From the NCBI GenBank assembly GCA_023634235.1, contig JAMKCF010000007.1, positions 3,700,001 to 3,764,000 of the forward strand: a DNA stretch of 64,000 bases, written 5' to 3'. The notes beneath the pieces are model-generated. The model was not told the DNA's origin. It was given only the letters and a program-made list of their open reading frames with translations, and made no database searches. Shown one piece after another: positions 28,601-50,085 of this stretch. Each line of letters begins with the position of its first letter. The stretch's first letter is position 1. Position numbers and translations under genes: made by a program. The stretch comes from Pisaster brevispinus. Taxonomy: Eukaryota; Echinodermata; Asteroidea; Forcipulatida; Asteriidae.

Positions 28601-30169
28601 AAAGATGTATACGACATTCACAAGGCTACAGGGACAGACTATATCATACTGGAGGACAGTATCTGTTATGCAAGGGCAACAACTCAGGGATGCAGGTTAC
28701 CAGACCTCATTGACATGACAAATGGCCATGTAAGTACAAAGTATTTGTAGAAATGGGATCATAACTTCTCTACAAAGCCCCTAAGCGTTTTATTATTTGG
28801 TTTTAACTAAGTGAGGTTTGCGGTAACACCATGTGGAAATCTCTTCTGAGTAGTGTAGGTTCTGAAAAGAACCAGTTTCAGAACCTACACTACTCAAAAG
28901 AGATTTCCACATGGTGTTACCGCAAACCTTACTTAGTTATACTCCCACCATGCAAAGTTTCAAATCCTACTTATTTGGTTTTACCCATACACTGATGTGT
29001 GTAAAGCACTGTATACTCAGTACTTTCCTGATTCCTGTAAAAAAAAATCCACAGGCATATTACTGGGGTGGGATTAGAACCAACGACCTTTGCCATTCTA
29101 GAGCAGATGACTTACCACTAGACCACCGAGATTGCCCCATTGGGATAAAGAATATTATGTGGTTTTTACCCATACACCAATGTCATGGATGTGAGTTAAA
29201 GGGAAGGTATATGTTTGGTAAAGACTCTGAAAATTAATGGCAATAAAAACTTGCTTGGTAAGAAGTACAGCAGCTTTGGATAGTATAAAGCATTTTGAGA
29301 AACTTTTCACTTCGAAGTACTGCGGTTATGGAAAAATATATCACTTTTTATCCCCAAAAGTAGAATCTGAGAAGCGTTACGGCCGTAACGCTTTTCAGAT
29401 CGTGTATTCCTGTAGGGAATATTCTTCCTGCGTAGAAATATTTGCTCCGGTTTTTCGGTGTTATCTCAAAAACACGACCACCTTTTAAAGTGAAATTTTC
29501 ACAGGTTAGTTTTATTGTATATACCTACATTTATATAGGATTAAAACAATCAAACGGTTCCAAAAACCAAAGGTATACTTTGCCTTTAAGCACTGTATAC
29601 TCAGTACTTTCCTGATTCCTGCGGGGAAAAAAAAGGCGAGTTGGACATCAAGGCCTTAGTGTTAGATTTTACAGTTGCTTAGCGGTACAGTGTGTTGTTC
29701 TAAAATGTTGTCCTGAACTGTTCTGATCGTGGATGCTGCAGCCAGAGATGAGGTTGGTACCTGCTGTCACCTCGCTAAACGTGGATGGGTTTTACAATCT
29801 TGTGAAAATACTGTGACACTTTTTTGTTGTTGTTGAAAGAAGTAAACATTGTATTCAGCTGAAACTTTCACAAGTGACTTTCATTGTACATTTGTGTGTG
29901 TCTCTTGGTAATTTTGCCTGTAAATCAGCATTACGTTGACAAATAAACAATCTGTAGTCCAACCTTCAACAAATTAATGATCACATTTTAAAAACCATTT
30001 CCTCCTAATTCAGTTGTATAGCGGAGCCAAGGCGGACGAGCTGCACTGGCTCGAGAAAGCAGATGTCGGCCGATTCTGTGACGTGATCCAACACCAGCAG
30101 CCTGAATACACACAGTATTTTGTTTTGGTGTTCAAGAACAAAACATTCAGAGTTTACCAAGTGTTATGA
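4600..30169 (+). CDS. DPY19L3: DPY19L3 gene, probable C-mannosyltransferase (15 exons, 5' partial)
   Basis: Multi-pass ER membrane enzyme that transfers mannose from dolichyl-phosphate-mannose to tryptophan of WxxW/WxxC motifs in secreted proteins such as thrombospondin repeats (family knowledge). Fifteen exons join in frame to 646 residues ending in a TGA. The first exon reads EVEREISFRTE, a family signature in the first luminal loop; its acidic residue is, from memory, implicated in catalysis in the worm DPY-19 structure. Later blocks match the vertebrate L3 paralogue better than L1, L2 or L4: TINTLERFNIYQEV, RVDFTIPLRE, LTWQFSQF, DEHIFKFLKAKFG, LKYLWTPHMCVLAAFGIC, REFYDPDTVELMNWI, GSMQLLAGVKLCTGR and TDYIILEDSICY. 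Human L3 is about 716 residues, so roughly 70 N-terminal residues (cytosolic tail and first membrane span) lie upstream; I found no exon for them in 1-4599. No frameshift or missing key block. It converges on CCDC174. Confidence 0.93.
5152..5363. mobile_element. MITE fragment of the AAGGTAGGGTCA family
   Basis: Includes aatgctgcggccagagatgt, cctcggctaagcgtggatgg and aaatcaggattatgttgaca, and ends catgaccctac. It adjoins the TTAA MITE. Confidence 0.65.
5400..5731. mobile_element. piggyBac-like MITE with TTAA ends
   Basis: Starts TTAACTCTTTCAGTG and ends CACTGAAAGAGTTAA: TTAA target sites and 11-bp inverted repeats. No coding frame. The interior has three dyads of the CGTACATGTACG type at about 5608, 5651 and 5698. 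TTAA duplication is the mark of the piggyBac superfamily (family knowledge). A similar terminus, TTAACCCTTTCAGCAC, occurs at 20465. Confidence 0.75.
6425..6790 (-). mobile_element. SINE-K composite copy, inverted
   Basis: Complement of the 3.1 kb copy in order: gtactcttccaataaccaat, cccttaacactgatacgcg, a gggggagggggg run, B box complement gcgggattcgaacccacgac (6709) and ttaccaactgaaatatttag. The two copies bracket DPY19L3 window exon 1. Confidence 0.75.
6800..7060. mobile_element. Partial copy of the 390-bp MITE family, reverse orientation
   Basis: Contains gcaggaagaatcatccgtaa, cccgaaaagggaattgtttc and cagctgcagtgcttcttacc, complements of the 14.3 kb copy. Confidence 0.65.
7178..7402. repeat. 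Recent tandem duplication, about 113-bp unit, 2 copies
   Basis: Both units read aattgtgtcattt(t/c)tagtgct through taacaagagcccatgatacatc with only a few differences. A GT microsatellite (7422-7443) follows. Confidence 0.85.
7619..8045 (-). mobile_element. SINE-L copy, near full length
   Basis: Reading minus: GTGTCGTGGCCGAGCGGATA head, a CTCAAG anticodon-loop region, B box GGTTCGAGTCCCGG, a conserved body with catgtaatggtttacaagg in plus sense, and an AAT-type tail at 7620-7645. The tail borders an apparently complete copy. Confidence 0.85.
8620..8935 (+). mobile_element. SINE-K copy
   Basis: Leading block tggcacccctgaacaaagat with aaaatagggagaccaccaac, then after about 170 bp the head gatagctcagttggtagagt and B box gaagttcaagtcccgcttta. 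The same leading block occurs at 59390-59470 and 40590-40625. Confidence 0.7.
8995..9200 (-). mobile_element. Partial MITE copy of the AGGGCTCGAATTT family
   Basis: Begins ggctcgtaatttacactgga and includes gccagtaaactcatgactgg, the complement of the right half of the 10.75 kb element. The left end is missing. Confidence 0.6.
9672..10079 (-). mobile_element. SINE-L copy
   Basis: Same layout as the 7.6 kb copy: minus-strand head at 10079, B box complement ccgggactcgaacccacact at about 9999, and a body with gggacctatggctttatgtc. Tail near 9672-9690. Confidence 0.85.
10310..10500. mobile_element. Repeat with YY1-like and CRE-like motifs
   Basis: Ends carry atgacgtcat (10321) and gatgacgtcaatgc (10463), inverted with respect to each other. 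The right half has ctctaagatggcgcttgg. The interior aaaaggaggttaattg and tgtgtgccgcgcgt recur at 16625-16785. Confidence 0.6.
10752..11146. mobile_element. MITE with AGGGCTCGAATTT termini
   Basis: Left end agggctcgaatttgggg and right end aaattcgagccctt are inverted repeats of at least 13 bp. The interior includes aagaccgccggacttgt. Related copies: 44975-45340 (plus), 8995-9200 (minus, partial), 54560-54650 (fragment). Confidence 0.75.
11165..11430. mobile_element. Foldback MITE, tagtagtaaac family
   Basis: Left arm tagtagtaaacttgttggta then gagaagtgttggctccgaga; right arm cagagccaacacttctccca then gacccgcgagtttactacta. The arms are inverted repeats of about 50-70 bp. A longer copy is at 57715-58080. 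Confidence 0.75.
11442..11995. mobile_element. Long-TIR MITE with 8-bp flanking repeat
   Basis: cctgttag occurs at 11442-11449 and 11988-11995. Inside it the left arm ccttgtccaaggctctttac, caccccgctttgaattcacc and gaaacagagccttgttccca is mirrored on the right (gggaacaaggctctgtttcg, ggtgaattaaaagcggggtg). The arms are about 130 bp, and the right one has an insertion of about 40 bp. Eight-base target duplications fit hAT-type or related transposases (inference). Confidence 0.75.
13463..13587 (+). CDS. DPY19L3: DPY19L3 exon 2 in window
   Basis: Acceptor tgatcgcag, donor gtaaac. Residues 31-72 of the fragment: GLYALTHDNDTESWRTINTL then RFNIYQEVILSIIYRALSLVQ. The NDTES-x-TIN stretch is characteristic of the L3 paralogue. 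Ends in phase 0. Confidence 0.92.
13625..13870. mobile_element. MITE fragment of the AAGGTAGGGTCA family, 40 bp after exon 2
   Basis: Contains tagcgaggtgacagtgggta and atctctggccgcagtattca, the complement of the 5.2 kb copy, and an internal inverted half (ctcttttgaaaatactatga / gtattttcataaagact). Confidence 0.65.
13985..14325. repeat. Tandem duplication, about 200-bp unit, 2 copies
   Basis: Both units contain aaaggtcattacc, agtatgactctaccttta, gctctattaaattg and gtttgctgaatctaaaagag. The same sequence in reverse lies at 7060-7160. Confidence 0.75.
14325..14690. mobile_element. 390-bp MITE family copy
   Basis: Starts gtacaccctctgtaattact and ends ccaaaaccaaaggaactata with acttcgccttt. The interior shares tggattattcttcctgcgtg and aatgaaattttcacaggtta with 29199-29594. 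Partial copies lie at about 4960-5150 and 6800-7060. Confidence 0.7.
14787..14932 (+). CDS. DPY19L3: DPY19L3 exon 3 in window
   Basis: Acceptor ttctcatag, donor gtaagaat. Encodes NVQAPIFFYVNVVFNLHGLY and the following LLSGSWLAGALAAAFYVLN, two hydrophobic membrane segments joined by a short turn. Ends in phase 2 inside an arginine codon. Confidence 0.92.
15578..15701 (+). CDS. DPY19L3: DPY19L3 exon 4 in window
   Basis: Acceptor cgtttgcag, donor gtgcgt. Reads EDTTRVDFTIPLRESFALPF then HIQMTFITYYLRPTLTIAKQ. The TRVxFTIPLRE block is one of the most conserved cytosolic/luminal loop motifs of the family. Ends in phase 0. Confidence 0.93.
16166..16337 (+). mobile_element. SINE-E copy (tRNA-Glu-like head)
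   Basis: Anticodon-arm remnant gacatctgctctagcaatgc, B box gtgggttcgaatcccacccg, and body gagagcactgagtatacagt. A second, fuller copy follows within 50 bp in the same orientation. Confidence 0.8.
16384..16575 (+). mobile_element. SINE-E copy, with A and B boxes
   Basis: A box cttggtggtctagtggtaag, B box gtgggttcgaatcccaccca, body cgggagagcactgagcatac, and end cgatgcaagtattaacatct. The anticodon arm is stretched, so it cannot fold as a working tRNA. Confidence 0.85.
16625..16785. mobile_element. Second copy of the YY1/CRE-like repeat
   Basis: Shares gtcaaaaggaggttgctgat, cttgtgtgccgcacgta and acctctaagatggcggtgga with the 10.3 kb element. The CRE-like end has decayed to atgacatcattgca. A third, inverted fragment lies at 31105-31215. 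Confidence 0.6.
19374..19508 (+). CDS. DPY19L3: DPY19L3 exon 5 in window
   Basis: Acceptor tttgttgcag, donor gtaccagt. Forty-five codons: RMGLVLITLSSFLFVLTWQF, then SQFVFLLQAIALYGSS and MVPTNK. Two hydrophobic spans around the conserved LTWQFxQF motif. In-frame, phase 0 at both ends. Confidence 0.92.
20318..20449 (+). CDS. DPY19L3: DPY19L3 exon 6 in window
   Basis: Acceptor ccatctcag, donor gtgggtga. Forty-four codons, phase 0 at both ends: VNRLLLVQGASILSVCALQF then NKMLLGSLAFSFILAALLDL. It matches the LQFFNSMILGSL region of human L3. A tandem array begins about 70 bp into the following intron. Confidence 0.92.
20526..21540. repeat. Minisatellite, about 108-bp unit, 9 copies
   Basis: Each unit contains aaaccattacttcttaaacc, tcgacatgatgatggttaat, caagtcaactaactataacc and cagttggttgcctcaccaaa. 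Units are highly similar in the middle and decay at the last copy (21420-21540). Lies in the DPY19L3 intron after exon 6. Confidence 0.9.
21712..21816 (+). CDS. DPY19L3: DPY19L3 exon 7 in window
   Basis: Acceptor ttgtttacag, donor gtagagga. Thirty-five codons, phase 0: DQRPSPVGMFTRIAKLLGHI then a hydrophobic run to NVSIK, one membrane span. Confidence 0.9.
21980..22235. repeat. Tandem duplication, about 148-bp unit, 2 copies
   Basis: Both copies carry ataactatcccaagt(g/a)g, aggaccatgttgtcttgat / aggaacatgttgtcttgat, and cccaatc(a/g)ggagtcttct. Confidence 0.75.
22508..22581 (+). CDS. DPY19L3: DPY19L3 exon 8 in window
   Basis: Acceptor ttctttcag, donor gtaagttg. Short 74-nt exon reading FTIGVDADEHIFKFLKAKFG then IDNN. 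DEHIFKFLKAKF is nearly invariant in the family. Ends in phase 2 inside a methionine codon. Confidence 0.93.
23394..23552 (+). CDS. DPY19L3: DPY19L3 exon 9 in window
   Basis: Acceptor ttccttcag, donor gtaagcaa. Encodes DFDARLYSCNGAFVFLPMDT and a further hydrophobic span VFPLYVVTLTGLLMTLAVAV. Matches the DFDANLYLCEEAFGLLP block of human L3. Confidence 0.92.
24490..24740 (+). mobile_element. SINE-G copy (fourth tRNA-like family)
   Basis: A-box-like ggttggcctagtggtagcct, B-box-like cagtccgaatcccctttgg, body gggttttccctggaataatt, and 3' block ttctgagagtccttggcttc. The minus-strand copy at 32720-32945 shares these blocks in the same order. Confidence 0.75.
24956..25217 (+). CDS. DPY19L3: DPY19L3 exon 10 in window
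   Basis: Acceptor ctgaaacag, donor gtgagaga. Largest exon of the gene here (262 nt). It starts with a charged, poorly conserved linker (KQAEIAKAKKDDDAPIVDAD) and then the conserved RPELAYLTIQTVL, LRLKYLWTPHMCVLAAFGIC and IWRALLQRL. Confidence 0.93.
25395..25852. mobile_element. MITE of the AAGGTAGGGTCA family
   Basis: Starts ttaaaggtatggtcaaatga and ends atgaccctaccttaccttta. The interior has ggccagagatgcggttggta and cagcattatgttaacagaaa. In a DPY19L3 intron. Confidence 0.65.
25996..26052 (+). CDS. DPY19L3: DPY19L3 exon 11 in window (57 nt)
   Basis: Acceptor ttactcctag, donor gtaagaca. Nineteen codons, IQVIRHTATLIVLAALLYI, a single membrane span. Phase 0 at both ends, so skipping it would keep the frame. 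The similarity is mainly hydrophobic, so confidence rests on splice sites and phase. Confidence 0.85.
26687..26769 (+). CDS. DPY19L3: DPY19L3 exon 12 in window
   Basis: Acceptor ttgtttcag, donor gtaagctc. Reads TLEKVYADLEDLREFYDPDT then VELMNWI, identical to human L3 through REFYDPDTVELMNWI. It opens the C-terminal luminal domain. Confidence 0.94.
26950..27210 (-). mobile_element. SINE-L copy, 3' truncated
   Basis: Minus-strand head at about 27207, B box complement gaccgggactcgaacccaca at 27124, and the body up to the gggtt-ccct segment. Adjoins an ATT microsatellite (26839-26862). Lies between two DPY19L3 exons. Confidence 0.8.
27418..27777 (+). mobile_element. SINE-L copy, headless
   Basis: Starts at gacatccgggtcataacact, inside the B box region, and runs through the family body (gtgttttctggtatggttgg, caccttgtaaaccgttacac) to a TTATTA tail. 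It lacks the tRNA head, as expected of 5' truncation. About 90 bp upstream of DPY19L3 exon 13. Confidence 0.8.
27868..28000 (+). CDS. DPY19L3: DPY19L3 exon 13 in window
   Basis: Acceptor tctcgcag, donor gtgattta. QQTPKATVFSGSMQLLAGVK then LCTGRRLTNHPHYEDKELRE. The GSMQLLAGVKLCTGR-LTNHPHYED block is the family C-terminal luminal-domain signature. Confidence 0.94.
28571..28729 (+). CDS. DPY19L3: DPY19L3 exon 14 in window
   Basis: Acceptor ctggatgcag, donor gtaagtac. Encodes LYQYYGRRTPKDVYDIHKAT, then GTDYIILEDSICYARATTQG and CRLPDLIDMTNGH. Phase 0 at both ends. Confidence 0.94.
28804..28939. repeat. Near-perfect 136-bp palindrome
   Basis: Arms of about 63 bp, taactaagtgaggtttgcgg ... gtgtaggttctgaaa and its complement, flank a loop of about 8 bp (agaaccag). 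Only one or two mismatches or bulges are visible. Related termini occur at 30640 and 31647 (tgcggtaacacc). In a DPY19L3 intron, 75 bp after exon 14. Confidence 0.85.
28972..29142 (-). mobile_element. SINE-E copy
   Basis: Minus orientation: head complement cttaccactagaccaccgag at about 29111, B box complement gggattagaaccaacgac, and body complement gtatactcagtactttcctg. A stray body fragment of the same family lies at 29586-29630. Confidence 0.8.
29199..29594. mobile_element. 390-bp MITE family copy, near full length
   Basis: Ends aaagggaaggtatatgtttg and aaaggtatactttgccttta act as inverted termini. The interior includes tgcttggtaagaagtacagc, a gcgttacggccgtaacgc dyad and aagtgaaattttcacaggtt. 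In the last DPY19L3 intron. Confidence 0.75.
29715..29968. mobile_element. MITE fragment of the AAGGTAGGGTCA family
   Basis: Contains gccagagatgaggttggtac, cacctcgctaaacgtggatg and atcagcattacgttgacaaa. Directly follows the 390-bp element and precedes the terminal DPY19L3 exon by 45 bp. Confidence 0.65.
30014..30169 (+). CDS. DPY19L3: DPY19L3 terminal exon
   Basis: Acceptor ctaattcag. Encodes LYSGAKADELHWLEKADVGR, then FCDVIQ and FVLVFKNKTFRVYQVL before TGA at 30167-30169. Human L3 ends at the equivalent place (FQNKTFHVYKL). Candidate polyadenylation hexamers downstream are ATTAAA at about 30309 and AATAAA at about 31300; neither can be chosen from sequence alone. Confidence 0.94.
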   Translation: MYSGAKADELHWLEKADVGRFCDVIQHQQPEYTQYFVLVFKNKTFRVYQVL

Positions 30170-30634
30170 CGACGTTGACAGACCCCCAAGCCATTCTGGA
30201 GTTTACATTTTTTCGAGGATGGGTTTCGTTTTTGGGTTTGGAAGGTACAAGGTGCAATTTTGAAAACTAGGAAATAGGCCTACTACTTTTTTGAAGAAAT
30301 ACTTATTGATTAAAAAAGTGTTTAAAAATGCTTACAGTATGAATTAATTGTTGAGGTTTTAACTTTGTGCTGTTTTTAAACAGGAATTGAAGGAAAATGT
30401 TGTTATAGTTTTGTTCTTGTTCGATTCCTTGTTATATTTGATTAGTTTTTGCCTCCTAAATAGTTTTGTATTTAGTTCCATTTGGAAACAGGTTGTGTAT
30501 TTGTTTCATTGTTGAGATGTAAAAAACTGTATTGTATTTCAATGTTGTGCATTTCTTTTGTTCATTGAGAAAATTTGCGATGTGATCTGCAAAAATGCTT
30601 AACATAAACAAACCGGCAATTTTTAGAAAATGCA

Positions 30635-31020
30635 GTTTTCTAGTGAGGTTTGCGGAGACACCATGTACATAAAATAAAACTCTCTCTTTGAGTTGTGATG
30701 ATTCTGAAAAGAACTGGTAGTTTAACAACTCAACGTTTCGATCAGTGTGCTTTGATTTTCTTCAAGAGAATGCTGGAATTTGTTGCTGTATGGTGGTTAA
30801 GTACTGCTGGAGAGTCTCAGGTAACATGTAGGCTTGGCTCAATGGTGCATGAAGGCGGGAATCAAACAGGATAAGCTTACATGTCAGCAGTACTTAAGAA
30901 ACAGAAGAGTCCAGCATTCTCCTGAAGACACTCGGAGCATACTGATCGAAACTTCAAGTTGTTAAACCATTGGTTCTTTTCAGAATAATCACAACTCGTA
31001 GAGAGGATCTTGGACGAGAC
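30635..31020. mobile_element. Foldback MITE in the DPY19L3 3' flank
   Basis: The left arm includes attctgaaaagaactggtag and tttaacaactcaacgtttcg; the right arm includes gatcgaaacttcaagttgtt and ggttcttttcagaataatca. The interior has cagtacttaa dyads. About 385 bp without a coding frame, and possibly within the 3' UTR. Confidence 0.65.
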
Positions 31021-32719
31021 CGTTTGGGCCGAGCAAAGTTAGCTGTATGAAAAGTGGTCAGAAATAGACCTCTTGCACAACATGAAACGCTACAGGTACG
31101 TTGGGGTCACGTGTACGTTTTTATGCACAAAGAACAGCTATCGTCCAATGATCTGCCTCCTTTTGGCCTCAGTGAGGGCGCTTTTTAAGAGAGGCCTCAT
31201 ATGCAAGGGGGTCTATTATTCCATGTCACAAGTCATCTTTTGATTTCACAATAATCCACTGGATTGTCATGGCTCTGCCAGTCTGCCTACCGCTAGCAAA
31301 ATAAATATGTGTTTTGATGTGGAAACAAAAATGAATCAACTTGAATAGAGAGAAATGTACATGGTGCAACCACAAACTTCCGCTTGTCTCACCAGGCAGT
31401 CTCAATTTCTACTTTTGTTATATCTTGATTCCTTTTAGAATAGAAAAGTTCACTGCCAGAATATGTATAAGACAGCTTGCCTAATGCCCTCGTCATGCCT
31501 GGCAACATTTACTGGCAACTTGGGGGCAACCAACTCTAATGTATTCAAAATGAACACTTTGGTTTACATAAGAGATATTTTTGTGAACAGTATCTTACTG
31601 TATATGATTTGAAGCGTTGTATGGTGGAGTATCGATATGTTCGGATTGCGGTAACACCATACAACAATATACATGTAAATGCTCCTTCTTCTTTGAGATT
31701 GCCACAAACTAGTTGCCTGTAAATTGCCTAAGGTGTTGGTGACGCAGAAGTTAACTGTAATTTAAACAAAGTAGGGGCCAAATGTGTGCTGCACTGTTTT
31801 TTTTCCCATTTATAAATGTTTATGAGTTAGTTTTGAAACGGGAATGTACAAATTCGACAGTCCGTAATAGGAATGTATATTTATAGGAGTATTTCTGGAT
31901 GGAGATACGGAGTGATGTTGCTGCAATGCTTTGGTTGTACATAATACTGGAAGGAGAGATTTGAAATTGTTGGTTAACCATTTATCATTACTGTTGTTGT
32001 TGTTGTTGTTGTTGTTTTTAACCTTAAAACCTTAAAACTTTAAAACCAGCCAGGCAGGCTTGTGGTGAGGTGATTGAGATATAAATCAGAGTTGCCAATA
32101 TTTGCATCTTACGGCCTTTTCCAAGCCTCGGCTTTGGCGCCAACTCCATCCAAGAGCCCTCGCAATCAGGGAGATACATTCAACATAAAAGGGACAAAGT
32201 TTCCATACTCACAATTGTGGCCCAAGTGAGGATGGTGCCCAAGTGGGGATTTTCCTGTGCATTTACCTGTCCAGAACTTGGATACCAAAAAACAAGGACT
32301 TTGATTGCAGCAATTTAAAAAAGTCGCGCATTGTTTCCAAATATTATTAGAATCTCTATTTTGTTGTGAATAGTAATGATAAGGGAGCAAACAAGACCTT
32401 TTAAAAAAATAAAACATTTGTACATGAATTTGTTAGTGTTTGTTAACATTAATTTAATTACATACATTTATCTCTTTACAATTATTCAGCAAAACGTCAA
32501 GACATATATGGTGCACAAATGAAGCACAATAAAAACAAAATTTTTTGCTCGTCATCTGTGTCAACAAAACATCAACTTTTGATGATTTGTTTATAAAAAA
32601 GAAGAAAATATCAATACATTGTTTGTTTGGTTTTGACCAATTTGTCCAAATAGGATTTTGAAATGAAATAAAATATGTTGTGTGCATATTAGATGATTAG
32701 TCAGTTTCATTTAATTTTA

Positions 32720-32945
32720 TTTCATTTATTTATGTTGGTTGTGAAGCCAAGGACTCTCAGAAAAGCAAACTTAATCACTGTACTAGCCAAGAACCCCAAA
32801 GAATTGTTCCAGGGAAAACCCTCACAATCTCACAATCAGGCAGGGACTGAAAACCCAATCCACACAGTGGCCCCCAGCAGGATTCGAACCAGGGTCCAAG
32901 AGGTGGAAGGCGGGGAAAAGTACCATTATGCCAACCCGACCACAG
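32720..32945 (-). mobile_element. SINE-G copy
   Basis: Complement blocks: gaagccaaggactctcagaa, aattgttccagggaaaaccc, and B-box complement gcaggattcgaaccagggtc. It has an A-rich tail on the minus strand (plus-strand TTTAATTTTATTTCATTTATTT). Fragments of the 3' block also lie near 18990-19060 and 37205-37245. Confidence 0.75.
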
Positions 32946-33202
32946 ATTGTGTCAGTTTTTAAATGTACATGACTGCAGGACTTGCAATCACAAGAATGTG
33001 GGTTCGAATCCAACCAAGCTAATCGCGTATTTCAAAATGACTAGAATAAGTCTTGTCATCTAGTTTACTGAATCACAACTTAGTGATTTGTGCAATTCAT
33101 AATCATAGACGTTAAATGTTTTTACGAGAGTTGCTGCTGCCAGCTTGGCGTTTATATCCCTTTGTTGGAGCTTTGCTGAGTTCCCCTGTTGGAGAGCTCC
33201 TC

Positions 33203-33242
33203 TAAACAAACAAAACAAATAAACAAACAAACAAACAAACAA
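33203..33242. repeat. (AAAC)n microsatellite in the last CCDC174 region
   Basis: About ten AAAC units directly after the CCDC174 stop codon on the minus strand (GTTT in the mRNA), so within the 3' UTR. Confidence 0.85.
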
Positions 33243-33251
33243 GTTGTCGTC

Positions 33252-47137
<13,886 letters not shown>

Positions 47138-47310
47138 GTTTCTATTATGGCGTGATAATACAGTACAGGATCCACATTATCTGCAGAGATTCCTTTGGCT
47201 GTTGCTGCAGTTGGTGACAATCAAACTCGGTTCATGGGGGGCGCCATCTTTTTATCCAACCCACAGTATTTCATTTACTGACAATGGAGGGCGCTCTATA
47301 CACTGCAAGT
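47138..47310 (-). promoter_or_regulatory. Probable CCDC174 promoter / 5' UTR with YY1-like site
   Basis: Directly upstream of the start codon. The minus strand reads AAAGATGGCGCC at about 47241-47252, which matches the AAGATGGCG core bound by YY1 in many animal housekeeping promoters, usually near the transcription start. No TATA box is in a convincing place. The assignment rests on position and one motif. Confidence 0.4.
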
Positions 47311-49944
47311 CGTGTGAAAAAAAATATATATATATCGAGGGGGAGGAGTAATTTTGTCGAAGGGAAAGGATGTGCTCCAAAAACATTACTAAAAAAATTG
47401 AAAACACTTAATTGGAATTGCCACTCATGCATTCATGATGACCAATCTCTCCTTTATAATTTGGAGGATCCTCAACCATTTCAGCTGTTTAAAAATCTTT
47501 GCCCCCCCCCAAACAAAAATCCGCAAAATGAGTAGAGGAGACTAGAGCTAACCACAAAATGATTTCATAATTTACTACTGTAATCTTGTACGAGGAGTAT
47601 TTTCAATATAGTGGCCAATGGGTCTGCCAGTTTTGAAAAACCACCTCTGCCGTTAATAAATTCAACACACAGTATTATTTAAAGACATAAAGGCACTACT
47701 GTATACACCAAGACAAATTCTTGCATTCATGTCAATGCTCAGGTGATGACGATCAGAGGAAGGTCAAAAAGGGACTCGAGGGTGGTCTTGGACTTTAGAC
47801 CAGTATCGGGTCCATATTTTTAATTTTTGGGCTGAACTTGGTTATGGACAACAGGGACCCGACTACTGCACTCGAGTCAAGATACCATCTGTATTCAAAC
47901 TTCACGTTGTATGAACAGCTTGGCAAGGAAATGTAAAAGCTCCCAAGAATTTACCCAGTTCTTCAGATTGCCTCTTTGGACCCATCCTAATATCTCTGAT
48001 GAAATCCCTCATGAAAACCATCACCAAACCCTCCCAGAAATTCAACTAGAGCCCACAGGGTCATAGAGCACCAAAGGCACAAGATGGAGAACTGGAGATC
48101 TGTTGTTGGAACGTGAAATATGATTGGGCGCCATTTCAGCAAGCGAATGATGTGTTACATTAATGATAGCCATGGTCATCGTCTGCACTGAACAGTTTGC
48201 TGAAATGGCATCCAGTGAACAGTTCACATTTGAGTCCCCCACCTTAAGTCTTCGGTGTCTTTGGTTGAGCCACACACACACACAAAATAAACTCAAATGG
48301 CAAAAAATGCTTCATTATTTTCTATCAACAGTTTTATTATATTGTACAACTATGTATTTCCACTAGGCCCACGCACACCAATGTTGTAGTGTAGTAAAAA
48401 TACCTATTAAAAATAATACACCTCGTAAAATGAATCATGGTATACTACAATGGAATATTCACAAGGAGTCATTTGTAGTAAAGTTTCACCGCAGTGAAAT
48501 TTAAAGGGGATGAGGTTTACAGTTTTCACTTATGTTCCGACACCCCTAATGTACTTTCCTAATCCTACCCCAACCCTAACCCTATTCCTCGAGTGTAGAT
48601 CATGTGTGTCAATCACAGGGGTAATTGGAACAGAGGATTTGTTGGAACACAGAATATTCACCTAAATAACAGCTATGCCCAAAGCTTTGTTGGTACTTGG
48701 GACAATAAAAAATAAAAATAAAATGAGACCAGAAACTCCTACAAATTTGTCCAGCTGCTCGACAAAATGTGTATTTTTATAAAGGGAACCAGTTGCAATA
48801 GTAGTAGTACATCGCATGACATTTGATAAAGAAACCGGTTTCTGCTAAGATGATGTTTCCTATGCTTCTGCAGAAGTTCATATATATTGCAGAATTACAA
48901 GCAGTTTTCTTTTAACAAACGAGGTCCAACTTTACGGAATAAACTGGTCCATTGAGCTCTGCCCATGACTCATGCCCATAACTCGGGCAAAACAGTGGGG
49001 AAAATTCAAACACAGCAAGAAAAAATAAATAAGAAATGGACAGAGAAAGCAAAGTAACCCCTAATAGCAATTGGTACTAATGATTTCGACAATTCAACCT
49101 CTCTGCTCCCCCTCCTCTTTAACCAAAGAGTCCCCATGCCTATGTCAGTCACGTTGGTTTGTGATCCGCATGAATGCAGCATAATTCCTAAAGCAAAACC
49201 AAAACCAACTAACCTGAAGAATGGCCTCTACACCAAATGTGCATCACTACCATGATTCGTAACTTCGTTACTGCGATAGCTTTTACCACCTAAGATGGAT
49301 TCTGAAAGCGCTTTTACCGCCCAAGCTGACTCTGAAAGCGCTGTGTTAAGTTATTAAGTATTATGCATTGCTTCGATAAAGAGTAAGTGGATTCAGCTTG
49401 TCACTCCTGCATCAGAGGAGCTACACTTAAAGATGCATCTCTGATCATTTGCCAAAATGGTGAGAAAAAGATTAAAATATTTCCTAAAGCACGCGGACAT
49501 TGGCAATTGTCAAAGACCAGTGTCCGCACTTTATGCGACCCAACATATACATGAAATAACAAGCCAGTGAAAGTTTAAGGTCAACTGGTCACTGGAGCTA
49601 CAAGATAACAGCCTACTTACTGAACAAAAACAAACTTGTTCTCACTGTTTTCAAACATCTGGTTTTGGACTTGCAAGACCAAAACTGTTTGTTTTATAAA
49701 CTTCTCAATAACTGCAGCATTTCAAGCCCAAATATTTCAAAGGGAAGTCTTCCATCATAATCATCTTTATACCATGTAAGTAATGTGTAAATCTGTGAGC
49801 ATTTATGTTTTCAATCTTATCAATGTTGTGCACACCGTTTGAGGCGAAGAAATTATAGCAATTCATTTAACTCAAACATGCAAAACAACCCCCCAATCAA
49901 CAATGAGCGTAACTACCTAGTAACAGATACATACAAATGAGCAA

Positions 49945-50085
49945 GGCCTCACCTGGGCCTAATTAAATGGCTCTGCTTACCGCGGAAATCTGCTTACGCG
50001 CCAAAGTATTAGTATGTGCTTAAGTGCGCGCCATAAGCGCAGAATTCCGCAGTAAGCACAGCCATGAAATTGGACCCTGATGTTA
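49945..50085. repeat. Palindromic MITE-like element
   Basis: ctctgcttaccgcggaaatc is mirrored by gaattccgcagtaagcacag, with gcttacgcgcc / gcgcgccataagc inside. Ends in gccatgaaattggaccctga, the same terminus as the 60 kb foldback. Confidence 0.65.

Larger units (their letters stand above)
30170..33251. other. Convergent intergenic region DPY19L3 / CCDC174
   Basis: Must contain both 3' UTRs. Holds a foldback MITE (30635-31020), a short repeat at 31105-31215 related to those at 10.3 and 16.6 kb, a TTG microsatellite (31993-32016) and a SINE-G copy (32720-32945). 32017-32700 shows nothing recognisable. Confidence 0.6.
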
